From the NCBI RefSeq assembly GCF_004297105.1, contig NZ_SCVE01000019.1, positions 1-64,000 on the forward strand: a stretch of DNA of 64,000 nt. Reading direction: 5' to 3'. Under the pieces are notes generated by a model. It was not told the origin of the DNA. It did no database searches and worked only from the letters and a program-made list of their open reading frames with translations. Position numbers and translations under genes: made by a program. Of this stretch, positions 42,101 to 50,038 are shown in pieces. The stretch comes from Herbiconiux sp. GTDB lineage: Bacteria; Actinomycetota; Actinomycetes; Actinomycetales; Microbacteriaceae. Within the stretch, counting starts at the first letter, position 1; every line of letters begins with the position of its first letter.

Positions 42101-42890
42101 GGCGCTCGTGCTCGATCACGCCATCAACTACCCGCGCGAGTCGCTCATGGTGATCACGGCATCGCCGAAGCACGCCGTGCGCGTGCAGCAGGCCGTGCTC
42201 GCGGCGTTCGCGAAGCGCAGCGACCTGGCCGACTTCATCCTCAAAGAGAGGGCCGAGCCGTTCATGGTGGCGACCCTCGAGCAGTCGGTGGCGCAGAGCC
42301 GCGACCGGGTCATCTTCTCCGTGGGTTATGGCAAGACCGCGCACGGCCGCGTGCTCACGAACTTCGGCGGACTCGCCAAGCCCGGTGGCGAGCGACTGCT
42401 CGCGGTGGGCATGACGCGCGCCCGCCGCTCGATGGACATCGTGAGCTGCTTCACTCCCGCCGACATCGACGAAGACCGCATGAACTTCGGCGTCGTGGCG
42501 CTGCGCCAGATCCTGCAGGAGGCCGAGTCGGGCCCGACGCCCGACACCTTCTCCTCTCCGGGCGACGCCCTGCTCATCGACCTGGCGCGCCGGCTCGGTG
42601 CGCGCGGTCTCGACGTGGCGTTCGAGCACCGTGGCAAGCTCACTCTGGTGGCGTCGCACGACGGCCGGGCGATCGCGATCGAGACGGATGCGGTGGTGCA
42701 CTCCACCTCGTTGCGCGAATCGCTGCGGCTGCGCCCCGACATGCTGCGCCGCCTCGGCTGGCACTACCTGCGCGTGCACTCCTTCGAGCTGTTCTCCAAC
42801 CCGGAGGCCGTCGCTGCACGTATTGCGTCGGTCATCGGGGTGCGCGAACTCTCCCTCGTGGAGACGTCGCCGATCACGGTTCGCGTCTAG
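39114..42890 (+). CDS. Large SF1 helicase-like protein with degenerate Walker A motif
   Basis: About 1258 residues. The middle resembles DNA2/NAM7-type SF1 helicases: TLPGTGGTQTIVNA at the Walker A position, where Gly replaces the essential Lys; DTVILVDAGATTLAENVGAI where DEAS is expected; then GDPVTQTPSHF, SLTRSYRAGGEDLAELV, VATLEQSVAQSRDRVIF and GMTRARRSMDIVSCF. The last about 100 residues look like a VSR/DUF559-type endonuclease fold (IAIETDAVVHS...LRRLGWHYLRVHSFELF). ATPase activity is doubtful. GTG 39114 has TACGGT at 39102-39107 and no Shine-Dalgarno, so probably leaderless. Confidence 0.75.
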   Translation: MWRADKKREADDSTSAADSVESVWGRNGQTADGGPVGQVFTTESLVEPTRERWREEIASLGGPSPLLHFDDSPRSRIELSTTHPGGLAQFITGNATLLSSLIRDELALRNARIAAGAITDKGVELRSVRGIDSVHLAIGLAEWRVTRPDGTDEEFRAPVLLRPISVRRYGRDFELKLRGLPFVNPVLARVLQEQFQITVDRESLVALAAQNGVFKPQPVIDRLRSLTSHLAWFQVHPRLVVSSFADVASSMLADSVQLAHPVLDALAGNLTSRRAVQDGYHPVDPSPQDHRAPATDTLLLDADPEQENVIAQISGGNSLVVKTLPGTGGTQTIVNAIGALVSQNKRVLVVSPRRLSLGGINRRLSDVGLPGVAVSPRTLRRDLIQSIGRNEKATQPRVADVDEALVRLRSVLVDYRSSMARVDPVLKVSVLDALRELARLALLPNPPATTARLDRSALESLASGRAKAAKTLSRAAELGQFRYGPDDSPWYGAQFSSSDDAHRAHQLAKRLNTSDLPKLLTGAYDLIGQTRMRPFSSLNELGTYLRLLAELRETLDKFLPVVFDRSLTDLIAATSARRDAPQMSSTSRRRLKALAKEYVRPGVHIGDINEALRRIQQQRTLWYRFAAAGIPPEIPTGINDVQVAFQRVTEDLAQLDLPLGTVGTSRQLASLPIDQLIGMVEGLAAESEVLANLQERTALLDSLHEHALDPLLVDLSNRHVPEAGVADELELAWWQSVLEQMLAHDRALLGANTGVLDRLEGDFRLVDEAHASMNGQLLAWQLAETWSVGILDHADEAAALKGLLRSDGVTSASLHAAAPHLGKTLAPVWVASPYEVSEITDAITFDTVILVDAGATTLAENVGAIRRGRQVVAFGDPVTQTPSHFEVAIRPIDEQRLRPSAEASAVDDLHADSALAKLADLVPTLSLTRSYRAGGEDLAELVNHRFYGGKIDSLPWAGTFLGHGSLALHYVEGRGGMPDAETGAVESIDAEVDEVVALVLDHAINYPRESLMVITASPKHAVRVQQAVLAAFAKRSDLADFILKERAEPFMVATLEQSVAQSRDRVIFSVGYGKTAHGRVLTNFGGLAKPGGERLLAVGMTRARRSMDIVSCFTPADIDEDRMNFGVVALRQILQEAESGPTPDTFSSPGDALLIDLARRLGARGLDVAFEHRGKLTLVASHDGRAIAIETDAVVHSTSLRESLRLRPDMLRRLGWHYLRVHSFELFSNPEAVAARIASVIGVRELSLVETSPITVRV

Positions 42891-42898
42891 GCACCTCA

Positions 42899-43207
42899 GT
42901 GGCAGGCAAGCACGCGGGTTCACCGGAGCCCGAGGAATTCGGTGAGTCGCCGCATCCGGAACCGCAGGATGCGGCGGAAGCGGATGTGCCGCCGCCACCT
43001 GTTGTGAACGTGCACCGAACGGGCTCCCGGCGGGTCTCCACCGTGCCGGCGCCGGGCAGTGACCCGACGCCTCAGGCGACGCCCGAGAGCACGCCGGTTC
43101 GTGCATCCGAGGACACCGACGAGGCCTGGGGCTCCCGCCCCTCGTCCGTGGGGGCCGCGGGCCCCAACGACGACCGCCTCAAACGCGACGTCCCACCCCA
43201 CTGGTAA
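42899..43207 (+). CDS. Small Pro/Glu-rich protein of unknown function
   Basis: 102 residues, predicted disordered, rich in Pro, Glu and Asp, with a basic VVNVHRTGSRRVSTVP patch and a distinct end NDDRLKRDVPPHW. It starts eight bases after the helicase-like gene and is probably co-transcribed. I do not recognise it; a partner or adaptor of the large protein is possible. A palindromic element follows immediately. Confidence 0.6.
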   Translation: MAGKHAGSPEPEEFGESPHPEPQDAAEADVPPPPVVNVHRTGSRRVSTVPAPGSDPTPQATPESTPVRASEDTDEAWGSRPSSVGAAGPNDDRLKRDVPPHW

Positions 43208-43277
43208 CTCCTCGCGACTCGCCAAAAAGCGGCCTGTTTCCTTCACAATGCGCCATATTTTGGCGAGTCGCGAGGAG
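43208..43277. repeat. Palindromic element, copy 1
   Basis: CTCCTCGCGACTCGCCAAAA (43208-43227) and its exact complement TTTTGGCGAGTCGCGAGGAG (43258-43277) flank a 30-base loop. It exactly fills the gap between the stops of two convergent genes. The same arms recur at 52989-53060 around a different loop. Confidence 0.8.
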
Positions 43278-43279
43278 GG

Positions 43280-43738
43280 TCAGTGCTTCGGGGTGGTGGG
43301 GGAGGTGAGGGATTCGCCTGCGGCCGCGGCGCGCTCTGCGGCGAGCAGGTCGCGGATCTGGATGAGCAGCTCCGTCTCGGTGGGCGGCAACTCCTCGTTC
43401 TGCTCCTCGAGCGACTCGGCCGGGGTCTTCTTGAGGGCGAAGGCCGCCTTCTTGAGGTGGTTGATCGGAACCACGAACACGAAGTAGACGACGATGGCCA
43501 CGAGCAAGAACTGGATGATCGCACCGAGCACGGAGCCGAACTTGATCTGGGCGTCGCCGACCGTGACGATGGCGATGCCGTCGAGCGTCTCGGCCTTGAA
43601 GATCGCGCCGATCAGTGGGTTGAAGATGTTCGTGACGATCGAGTTGACCACCGCGGTGAATGCAGCTCCGATGACCACCGCGACGGCCAGGTCGATGACA
43701 TTTCCGCGGAGGATGAACTCCTTGAATCCTTTGATCAT
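43280..43738 (-). CDS. mscL: Large-conductance mechanosensitive channel
   Basis: 152-residue inner-membrane channel opening under hypo-osmotic shock. MIKGFKEFILRGNVIDLAVAVVIGAAFTAVVNSIV is the gating helix 1; the second helix is GAIIQFLLVAIVVYFVFVVPINHL; a charged C-terminal bundle follows (LLIQIRDLLAAER). It is the third gene of a run with the cyclo-ligase and FmdB genes, starting 10 bp after FmdB. Confidence 0.95.
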   Translation of the reverse strand: MIKGFKEFILRGNVIDLAVAVVIGAAFTAVVNSIVTNIFNPLIGAIFKAETLDGIAIVTVGDAQIKFGSVLGAIIQFLLVAIVVYFVFVVPINHLKKAAFALKKTPAESLEEQNEELPPTETELLIQIRDLLAAERAAAAGESLTSPTTPKH

Positions 43739-43748
43739 GCCGACAAGC

Positions 43749-44069
43749 CTATGGTGTGGTCTTCGGCGCGGAGGGTGTCGAGGAGGGCGTGGTGGAAGCG
43801 GGCGCGCTCGACGACTTCGACGAGTCGGAGGAGCTCGACGTGCCCGACGAGCTCGATGAACCGGAGCTGCTGCCGTCGCTCGACGACGACTTCGCGCGGG
43901 AGTCGGTGCGGTAGAAGCCGGACCCATTGAAGGTCACGCCCACCGGGCTGAACACCTTGCGCAGCTTGCCCCCGCACACCGGGCACTCGGTCAGGGTGTC
44001 GTCGGTGAAGGCCTGCTGGATGTCGAACGCGTTGTCGCACTCGGTGCAGCGGTAGGAGTAGGTGGGCAC
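43749..44069 (-). CDS. FmdB-family zinc-ribbon protein with Ser-rich tail
   Basis: 106 residues. N-terminal zinc ribbon MPTYSYRCTECDNAF...CPVCGGKLRKVFSP with two CxxC pairs, and the usual GVTFNGSGFYRTDSR motif. The last 45 residues are almost all Ser, Thr, Pro and Ala, hence disordered. Function of the family is not established; it often sits beside mscL in actinobacteria. GTG start with GGAGG five bases upstream. Confidence 0.88.
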   Translation of the reverse strand: MPTYSYRCTECDNAFDIQQAFTDDTLTECPVCGGKLRKVFSPVGVTFNGSGFYRTDSRAKSSSSDGSSSGSSSSSGTSSSSDSSKSSSAPASTTPSSTPSAPKTTP

Positions 44070-44128
44070 GGGAGCCTCCGGGAGAAGAGTGACGAGGTGG
44101 AACGGATGATCGCGCGAAGCGGTGGGGT

Positions 44129-44716
44129 TCAGGACGGGAAGCGCACGATCCTCGTGGGTGTGACGGCACCGTCGACGGGTGCGTCATGCACTTCGCGCGG
44201 CACCTCGTCCAGGATCTCATCGTCGAAGACCACCGCAAAAACGGGCGGGCACTTCTCCATCGAACCGAGCGTGCGGTCGAAGTAGCCGCGGCCCCAGCCC
44301 ATCCGTGTGCCCCGCTTGTCGACGGCGGACGCGGGGATGAGGATGAGGTCGGCATCGTTGATGGCGATGGGCCCCAGAATGCCGCCCACGGGCTCAGGCA
44401 GGCCGTACAGGCCCTCGGTCTCCGTCTCGCCGTCACCCTCGGCCCAGTCGAGCAGACCGTCTTGCCGCGCGATGGGCAGCAGCACCCGTCGGCCGTGGGC
44501 CAGCGCCCAGTTGAGGAAGGGGCGGGTGTTGGGCTCGAAGGAGGTGGAGAGGTAGGCGGAGATGGTGCGGGCATCCGTCGCCGTGGCGAGTTCGATGAGC
44601 TTCTCGGTGAACCCCTCGTTGGCCGTGTCGACGACGTGGGCCGGGCGGGTGCGCCTGCGCTCGCGCAGTTCCGCGCGGAGCGCCCGCTTGTCGTGCGAGA
44701 CGTCGTCGGAGGCCAT
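44129..44716 (-). CDS. 5-formyltetrahydrofolate cyclo-ligase
   Basis: 195-residue enzyme of the MTHFS family making 5,10-methenyl-THF from 5-formyl-THF with ATP. KRALRAELRERRR at the N-terminus and the phosphate-binding signature RGTRMGWGRGYFDRTL near residue 140 are clear. TAGAAT at 44724-44729, seven bases before the ATG, indicates a leaderless mRNA. It is first of a three-gene run with FmdB and mscL. Confidence 0.92.
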   Translation of the reverse strand: MASDDVSHDKRALRAELRERRRTRPAHVVDTANEGFTEKLIELATATDARTISAYLSTSFEPNTRPFLNWALAHGRRVLLPIARQDGLLDWAEGDGETETEGLYGLPEPVGGILGPIAINDADLILIPASAVDKRGTRMGWGRGYFDRTLGSMEKCPPVFAVVFDDEILDEVPREVHDAPVDGAVTPTRIVRFPS

Positions 44717-44798
44717 GCGAGCAATTCTAGGCGCGCCCAGATGACGGGTGTGTTTCGTGCGGCGTTGACGAACCGGGAATCTGGCTACGCTGGTGACC

Positions 44799-45689
44799 AT
44801 GGGGAAAAAACTGACCAAAGCTGTCATTCCGGCGGCGGGCCTCGGCACCCGCTTCCTTCCGGCCACCAAGGCGATGCCGAAGGAGATGCTGCCGGTGGTG
44901 GACAAGCCGGCCATCCAGTACGTGGTGGAGGAGGCCGTCGATGCCGGTCTCAACGACGTGCTCGTGGTGACGGGCCGCAACAAGGCCGCCATCGAGAACC
45001 ACTTCGACCGGGTGTACGAACTGGAGTCCACGCTCGAGCAGAAGGGCAAGGGCGACATGCTCCGCGTGGTGAACGAGTCGACCTCGCTCGCCGAGATGCA
45101 CTACGTGCGTCAGGGCGACCCGCTCGGCCTGGGCCACGCCGTGCTGCGCTCGCGCATGCACGTGGGCGATCAGCCCTTCGCGGTTCTGCTGGGTGACGAC
45201 ATCATCGACGCCCGCGACCCGCTTCTGAAGCGCATGATCGAGGTGCAGGAGAACCGGAGCGCGACGGTGATCGCGCTGATGGAGGTCGACCCGTCGATGA
45301 CGCATCTCTACGGCGTCGCCTCGGTGGAGAAGACCGATGAAGACGACGTGGTGAAGGTCACCGGCCTCGTCGAGAAGCCCGAAGACGGCACCGCGCCGTC
45401 GAACCTGGCCGTGATCGGCCGTTATGTGCTGCAGCCCGAGGTGTTCGACATCCTGGAGAAGACGCCTCCCGGCAAGGGCGGCGAGATCCAGCTGACGGAT
45501 GCGCTGCTCACGCTCGCGGCCGATGACTCGATCGCGAACGGCGTCTACGGCGTGGTGTTCCACGGCCGCCGGTACGACACGGGAGACAAGCTCGACTACA
45601 TCAAGGCGATCGTGCAGCTGGCCAGCGACCGCAACGATCTCGGGCCCGACCTGCGGCCCTGGTTGAAGGACTTCGTGGCCGGTCTCTGA
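44799..45689 (+). CDS. galU: UTP-glucose-1-phosphate uridylyltransferase
   Basis: 296-residue nucleotidyltransferase making UDP-glucose for envelope polysaccharides. AVIPAAGLGTRFLPATKAMPKEMLPVVDKPAIQYVVEEA is the nucleotide site; VLLGDDIID, VEKPE and GGEIQLTDAL follow in the family order. ATG 44799 is preferred to GTG 44793 because TACGCT (44786-44791) is seven bases upstream, fitting a leaderless start. Its product could feed the GT2 synthase at 31.6 kb. Confidence 0.94.
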   Translation: MGKKLTKAVIPAAGLGTRFLPATKAMPKEMLPVVDKPAIQYVVEEAVDAGLNDVLVVTGRNKAAIENHFDRVYELESTLEQKGKGDMLRVVNESTSLAEMHYVRQGDPLGLGHAVLRSRMHVGDQPFAVLLGDDIIDARDPLLKRMIEVQENRSATVIALMEVDPSMTHLYGVASVEKTDEDDVVKVTGLVEKPEDGTAPSNLAVIGRYVLQPEVFDILEKTPPGKGGEIQLTDALLTLAADDSIANGVYGVVFHGRRYDTGDKLDYIKAIVQLASDRNDLGPDLRPWLKDFVAGL

Positions 45690-45753
45690 CCCGCCGCGAA
45701 TCCGAGCGCGACACACTCTCCGCGGCGCTCGCGCACGCGGTAGTGTTCGAGCA

Positions 45754-46398
45754 ATGTTCGTACCCACACTCTCCGAGGGGCCGGTCTCGATCCGGCCGAT
45801 CCGCGTTCGCGACGCCAAGCCGCTCGAACGCGAGCTCATCGAGAACCGCAGCTGGCTGCGCAAGTGGGAGGCCACCAACCCGCAGGGGCCGATGTCGTTC
45901 GATACCCGGGCGAGCATCCGATCGCTGCAGGCGAACGCGCGGGCGGGGCTGGGGCTGCCGTTCATCCTCGAGTACGACGGACAGCTCGCCGGTCAGTTGA
46001 ACGTGTCGTCGATCAGTTACGGCTCGGTGGCCTCGGCATCGATCGGGTATTGGGTGTCGGAGCGGTTCGCCGGCAAGAACATCACGCCGATCGGGGTGGC
46101 GCTCGCGTCGGACTACTGCTTCTACTCGGTGGGCCTGCACCGGATCGAGATCTGCATCCGGCCTGAGAACGGGCCGAGCCTGCGCGTGGTGGAGAAGCTC
46201 GGCTTCCGCTACGAGGGTCTGCGACGGCGCTTCATCCACATCAACGGCGACTGGCGCGACCATTTCTGCTTCGCGCTCGTGCGCGAAGAACTGCCGGTGG
46301 GGGTGCTCCGACGCTGGCAGGAGGGGCGTATCCCTCCGGGCGACGGATCGGTGCCGGAGTCGGAGCGCATCGCGGCCCAGCGGCAGTTGCCGATCTAG
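45754..46398 (+). CDS. RimJ/RimL-type GNAT acetyltransferase
   Basis: 214 residues. SIGYWVSERFAGKNITPIGVALASDYCF is the acetyl-CoA site and IEICIRPENGPSLRVVEKLGFRYEGLRRRFIHINGDWRDHFCF the C-terminal signature of ribosomal-protein-alanine N-acetyltransferases. Substrate is a guess from the family. TAGTGT at 45741-45746, seven bases before the ATG, suggests a leaderless mRNA. It follows galU by 64 bp. Confidence 0.88.
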   Translation: MFVPTLSEGPVSIRPIRVRDAKPLERELIENRSWLRKWEATNPQGPMSFDTRASIRSLQANARAGLGLPFILEYDGQLAGQLNVSSISYGSVASASIGYWVSERFAGKNITPIGVALASDYCFYSVGLHRIEICIRPENGPSLRVVEKLGFRYEGLRRRFIHINGDWRDHFCFALVREELPVGVLRRWQEGRIPPGDGSVPESERIAAQRQLPI

Positions 46399-46487
46399 CT
46401 GCGCTGCTGCTTCATTCCCGTGGCGGAGTGCGGGACACGCTCGCTGGCGTGCCGCGCTGTGAGCGTCTCTGCGCTTACCGTGGGGGA

Positions 46488-47453
46488 ATGACAACGGAAT
46501 GGCTCGGCGGAGGGTTCATGATCGCCCTCGCGGCGGTGCTGTGGCTCGTCTACCTGGTTCCGTCGTGGTTCCGCAGTCGGCAGTACCAGGCGACCGAGCG
46601 CAACGCGGTTCGGTTGCAACAGACCCTGCGCATCCTGGCCGAGACCGCCGAGGTGCCGCACGAGGTGCGCGTCGAAGCGAATGCCCGCAGCATCGCGGAG
46701 CAGGAGCGCGTGCTCAGGCATCGCGCCGCCGTGCGCGAGATCGAGACGGTGCCTGCGGCCGTGCGCACCGCCGACCGCATCCGCCGCTCCCGCGCCGTCA
46801 CCGCTCTCGTTCTCGCGATCTCCGTCGTGGTGGCTGTGCTCGGAGGGGTGCAGGTGGTGTCGACCGGCACCTGGATCATCCTCGCCGCCGGCGTCATCGC
46901 CTCCGTCGTCAGTTTCACGATGATCCTGAAGCTCGCGAAGGCGGGCAGGCGGCTTCGGCTGCCGCGTCCCGCCGGACTGGTGTCGCCCCCGCTGGTCGAC
47001 CACGGCGATGCCTTCGAGACCGCCGAAGCCGTGGCATCCGCCCCCGAAGAGGAGCAGGCCGGACTCGAGCAGGCCGACGACGACACGTCCTGGGTTCCGG
47101 TGGCCGTCCCTCGTCCCGCTTACCTCGCGCGCACGGCATCCGTTCCTCGGGGGCTCATCGACGACCTCGATGAGGAATCCGCGTCGGAGCAGGCCCCGGT
47201 CGACGTCGAGACGGATGCTGCCGCCCATCACGAGTCGCTCCGTCGCGCCGCCGCTGCGGCCGAGGCCGCGCTCCGCGAACGTCTGCGCCTCGAGCACGAG
47301 ACGGTGGCCGAGCTTCCCTCCGCGACATCGGCGCCCGCATCCGTCGTGGAGCGACCCGTGCCCTCGCGCTTCGCCCGCATGGGCATCGTCGACGGCGACA
47401 CCGCGCCGCACCTCGACCTCGACGCCGTGCTGGCCCGCCGCCGCGCCGGCTGA
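46488..47453 (+). CDS. Membrane protein of unknown function
   Basis: 321 residues. One N-terminal membrane helix (GGFMIALAAVLWLVYLVPSWFRS), an arginine- and glutamate-rich cytoplasmic stretch that may be coiled coil (about 25-100), two further helices (about 105-145), and a long acidic C-terminal tail ending FARMGIVDGDTAPHLDLDAVLARRRAG. No domain recognised; similar proteins next to the galU-RimJ cluster are common in Micrococcales, as far as I recall. TACCGT at 46476-46481 before the ATG suggests leaderless expression. Confidence 0.75.
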   Translation: MTTEWLGGGFMIALAAVLWLVYLVPSWFRSRQYQATERNAVRLQQTLRILAETAEVPHEVRVEANARSIAEQERVLRHRAAVREIETVPAAVRTADRIRRSRAVTALVLAISVVVAVLGGVQVVSTGTWIILAAGVIASVVSFTMILKLAKAGRRLRLPRPAGLVSPPLVDHGDAFETAEAVASAPEEEQAGLEQADDDTSWVPVAVPRPAYLARTASVPRGLIDDLDEESASEQAPVDVETDAAAHHESLRRAAAAAEAALRERLRLEHETVAELPSATSAPASVVERPVPSRFARMGIVDGDTAPHLDLDAVLARRRAG

Positions 47454-47521
47454 TCCACCCGACGCCTCGTCGTGCGGTGGTATTCCGTGCCGGCGATACA
47501 CCCTCCTCCTAGGATGACTGC

Positions 47522-48838
47522 ATGAGCGACGCCGGAGTCCGACCCTCGCCGACCGCCACCAGCGCGGCGGGCACCTCATCCTCGATCGACCTCTCCAAAC
47601 GCGATCTCACCCTCGACCTGGCGCGCGTGTTCTGCGTGCTGCTCGTGGTGGTGATCCACCTCCTCATGGTGGGAGTGGGTCTCGGGCCGGATGGGCAGGT
47701 GCTCGTCTCGCGGCCGCTCGAATCCCAGTGGTGGTTCGCGCCGGTCACGTGGGCGGGGCAGATCATGCCGCTGTTCTTCGTGGTGGGCGGATTCGCGTCG
47801 ATCACCGCGTGGCGGAGTCTGGTGCGACGCGGAGGCACGGGCGTCGACTACGTGCGCGGCCGGGTGCTGCGTCTCGCGCAGCCGGCGCTGCCGCTGTTCA
47901 TCTTCTACGCGGTGGTCATCGGCGGAGCGCGGCTCATCGGAGTCGACCCCGAACTGGTCGACGTCGCGGTGGTGGGGGCTGCTTCGCCGCTCTGGTTCCT
48001 GGCGGCCTACACACTGTGCCAGGCGCTCGTGCCGGTGATGGTGTCGTGGCACCAGCGTGCCCCACGGGCGACGCTCGTGGTGCTCTTCGTGGGTGCCGTC
48101 GTGGTCGACACGATCCGTTACTCGACCGGCATCGACGCGATCGGACTCGCGAACCTCTTCTTCGTCTGGCTGCTCGTGCAGCAGCTCGGCTTCTTCTACG
48201 CCGACGGATGGTTCGCCGCACGCCGCTGGTGGACCCTCGTGATCATCGCGGTGGTGGCCTACGCGTCGCTCGTGCCGATGACGGCCATCGGTCCCTACGC
48301 CGACGACATGCTCACGAACCTCAACCCGCCCACGGTGCCGCTGATCGCGCTCGCGGTGGCCCAGGCGTGCATCCTCCGCCTCCTGCGGCCCGCCCTGGCC
48401 CGGCTCATGAACACGCATGCGGCACGGGCGGTGGTGTTCCTCGTGGGCACGCGGCTCATGACGATCTACCTGTGGCACCTGCCGGTGATCCTCCTCATCT
48501 CGGGCATCGCGCTGCTCATCCCGGGCGCGAGCCCCGAGCCCGCCAGCCTCGTGTGGTGGTGGACGAGGCCTCTGATGTTCCTGCTCGTGATGGCGGCGGT
48601 CTTCGGGCTCTCGTTCCTCGTGGGCCGCTGGGAGGCTCCGCGGGAGTTCGGGCCCAAGCCGCCCACACCGGTGGTGGCGGTGGCGACGGTTCTGGCCTTC
48701 ATCCCGCCCTTCGCGGTGATGGAGTTCTTCATGGATCTGCCCCTCGCGATCGGCGGCAGCGTGCTGCTCGCGGTGGCCGTGCTGCTGCTCGGGCGGTGGC
48801 CGGCGGCGAGTTCGCGTTCCGCCCCGATTTCGTCGTAG
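47522..48838 (+). CDS. Acyltransferase 3-family membrane protein
   Basis: 438 residues with ten to eleven membrane segments. LDLARVFCVLLVVVIHLLMVG carries the conserved His; GQIMPLFFVVGGFASITAWRSLVRRG and YVRGRVLRLAQPALPLF follow as usual in the OafA-like group. Likely O-acetylates or acylates a surface glycan or lipid. TAGGAT at 47510-47515, six bases before the ATG, indicates a leaderless start. Different from the acyltransferase at 25.7 kb in sequence and length. Confidence 0.82.
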   Translation: MSDAGVRPSPTATSAAGTSSSIDLSKRDLTLDLARVFCVLLVVVIHLLMVGVGLGPDGQVLVSRPLESQWWFAPVTWAGQIMPLFFVVGGFASITAWRSLVRRGGTGVDYVRGRVLRLAQPALPLFIFYAVVIGGARLIGVDPELVDVAVVGAASPLWFLAAYTLCQALVPVMVSWHQRAPRATLVVLFVGAVVVDTIRYSTGIDAIGLANLFFVWLLVQQLGFFYADGWFAARRWWTLVIIAVVAYASLVPMTAIGPYADDMLTNLNPPTVPLIALAVAQACILRLLRPALARLMNTHAARAVVFLVGTRLMTIYLWHLPVILLISGIALLIPGASPEPASLVWWWTRPLMFLLVMAAVFGLSFLVGRWEAPREFGPKPPTPVVAVATVLAFIPPFAVMEFFMDLPLAIGGSVLLAVAVLLLGRWPAASSRSAPISS

Positions 48839-48867
48839 ACTTTCGGGGTTGTCGTTTCGACGTCAGC

Positions 48868-48940
48868 GGGGCTATGGCGCAGTTGGTAGCGCGTCTCGTT
48901 CGCAATGAGAAGGTCCGGGGTTCGAATCCCCGTAGCTCCA
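48868..48940 (+). tRNA. tRNA-Ala (anticodon CGC)
   Basis: 73-nt cloverleaf: acceptor GGGGCTA/TAGCTCC, D-stem GCGC/GCGC, anticodon stem TCTCG/TGAGA with loop TTCGCAA giving CGC (reads GCG), T-loop TTCGAAT with stem CGGGG/CCCCG. The CCA end is encoded (48941-48943). Confidence 0.95.
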
Positions 48941-48945
48941 CCACA

Positions 48946-48978
48946 GAACCCCCGGGATCATCGCGATCCCGGGGGTTC
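48946..48978. terminator. Terminator of tRNA-Ala
   Basis: GAACCCCCGGGATC (48946-48959) and GATCCCGGGGGTTC (48965-48978) form a perfect 14-bp stem with a five-base loop. It also stands at the 3' end of the convergent aldo/keto reductase gene. Confidence 0.75.
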
Positions 48979-49015
48979 TTGCGTTCGTGCGCCGATCGGA
49001 GTCGACGCGTGCGGG

Positions 49016-49897
49016 TCAGGCCTCCGGGATGTCGCGGCCGAACGTCTCGAGGGTCACGGCCTCGGGCGCCGGTCCACCACGAACGCCCGTGTCGAGGGCG
49101 TCGATCGCAGCGATCTGCTCGGGGCTCAGCTCGAAGTCGAAGACGTCGAAGTTCTCGGCGATGCGCTCGGGCTTCGTCGACTTCGGGATGACCGAGCGGC
49201 CGTCCTGGATGCCCCACCGCAGCATCACCTGAGCGGCGGACTTGCCGTGCGCATCCGCGATCTCCAGGATGGCCGGATCTTCGAGGGCGCTCTTGTCGGA
49301 ATCGCGGTAATGCGTGATGCCGCCGATCGGCGACCACGCCTGGGTGAGGATTCCGCGCTCGGCGTGCAGGGCCTGCACCTCCTTCTGCTGGAAGTAGGGG
49401 TGCAGCTCGATCTGGTTGACCGCCGGCACGACGGCGGTCTCGGCGAAGAGCTTCTCGAAGTGCTCGGGCATGAAGTTGCTGACGCCGATTGCGCGCACCC
49501 GGCCGTCGGCGAGGAGTGTCTCGAGCGCCTTGAAGGCGTCGATCGTGAGGTCGAACCGGCCGGGGAGGGCCTGGTGCAGGATGAGGAGGTCGATCGTGTC
49601 GACGCCGAGCTTGCCGGCGCTCTTGTCGAAGGCGTGCAGTGTGGCGTCGTAGCCGAAGTCGTTGATCCACACCTTGGTCTCGATGAAGACGTCCTGCCGG
49701 CGCAGGCCGGAGCGGCGGATGCCCTCGCCGACCTCGCGCTCGTTGCCGTAGGCGGCTGCCGTGTCGATGTGGCGGTAGCCCGTGTTCAGGGCTGCTGCGA
49801 CGGCGTCGGTGGTCTCATCCGGCGGGGTCTGGAAGACGCCGAGGCCGATCGTGGGGAGTTCGACGCCGTTGTTGAGCGTCAGGATGGGGACAGTCAT
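49016..49897 (-). CDS. Aldo/keto reductase
   Basis: 293-residue NADPH-dependent reductase of the AKR5/2,5-diketo-D-gluconate reductase-like group. The tetrad is complete: Asp and Tyr in GYRHIDTAAAYGNE, Lys in VFIETKVW, His in DLLILHQALP. GVSNFMPEHFEKL and VIPKSTKPERIAENF (NADPH phosphate site) are also present. Substrate is a small aldehyde or ketone. ATG 49897 follows AGGAAAGAAG; an in-frame upstream start at 49927 has no site. Confidence 0.9.
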   Translation of the reverse strand: MTVPILTLNNGVELPTIGLGVFQTPPDETTDAVAAALNTGYRHIDTAAAYGNEREVGEGIRRSGLRRQDVFIETKVWINDFGYDATLHAFDKSAGKLGVDTIDLLILHQALPGRFDLTIDAFKALETLLADGRVRAIGVSNFMPEHFEKLFAETAVVPAVNQIELHPYFQQKEVQALHAERGILTQAWSPIGGITHYRDSDKSALEDPAILEIADAHGKSAAQVMLRWGIQDGRSVIPKSTKPERIAENFDVFDFELSPEQIAAIDALDTGVRGGPAPEAVTLETFGRDIPEA

Positions 49898-50038
49898 CGT
49901 GATCTTCTTTCCTACTCGGTTCGCCACTCACGCTACGCCGCACCGGGCGCGACTGAGGGGCACTGATGGTACCCGCCTCCGGGGAAACCCGTGGCACGCT
50001 CCAGGTGCGGTGAGGCGGGGTGCCTTTCCTGAGGCGCG

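Noticed and set aside
40863..43106. 747-codon open frame opposite the helicase-like gene
   Set aside because: Composition is that of an antisense frame (His/Arg/Val/Gly bias), no motif, and the plus-strand frame has clear helicase motifs.
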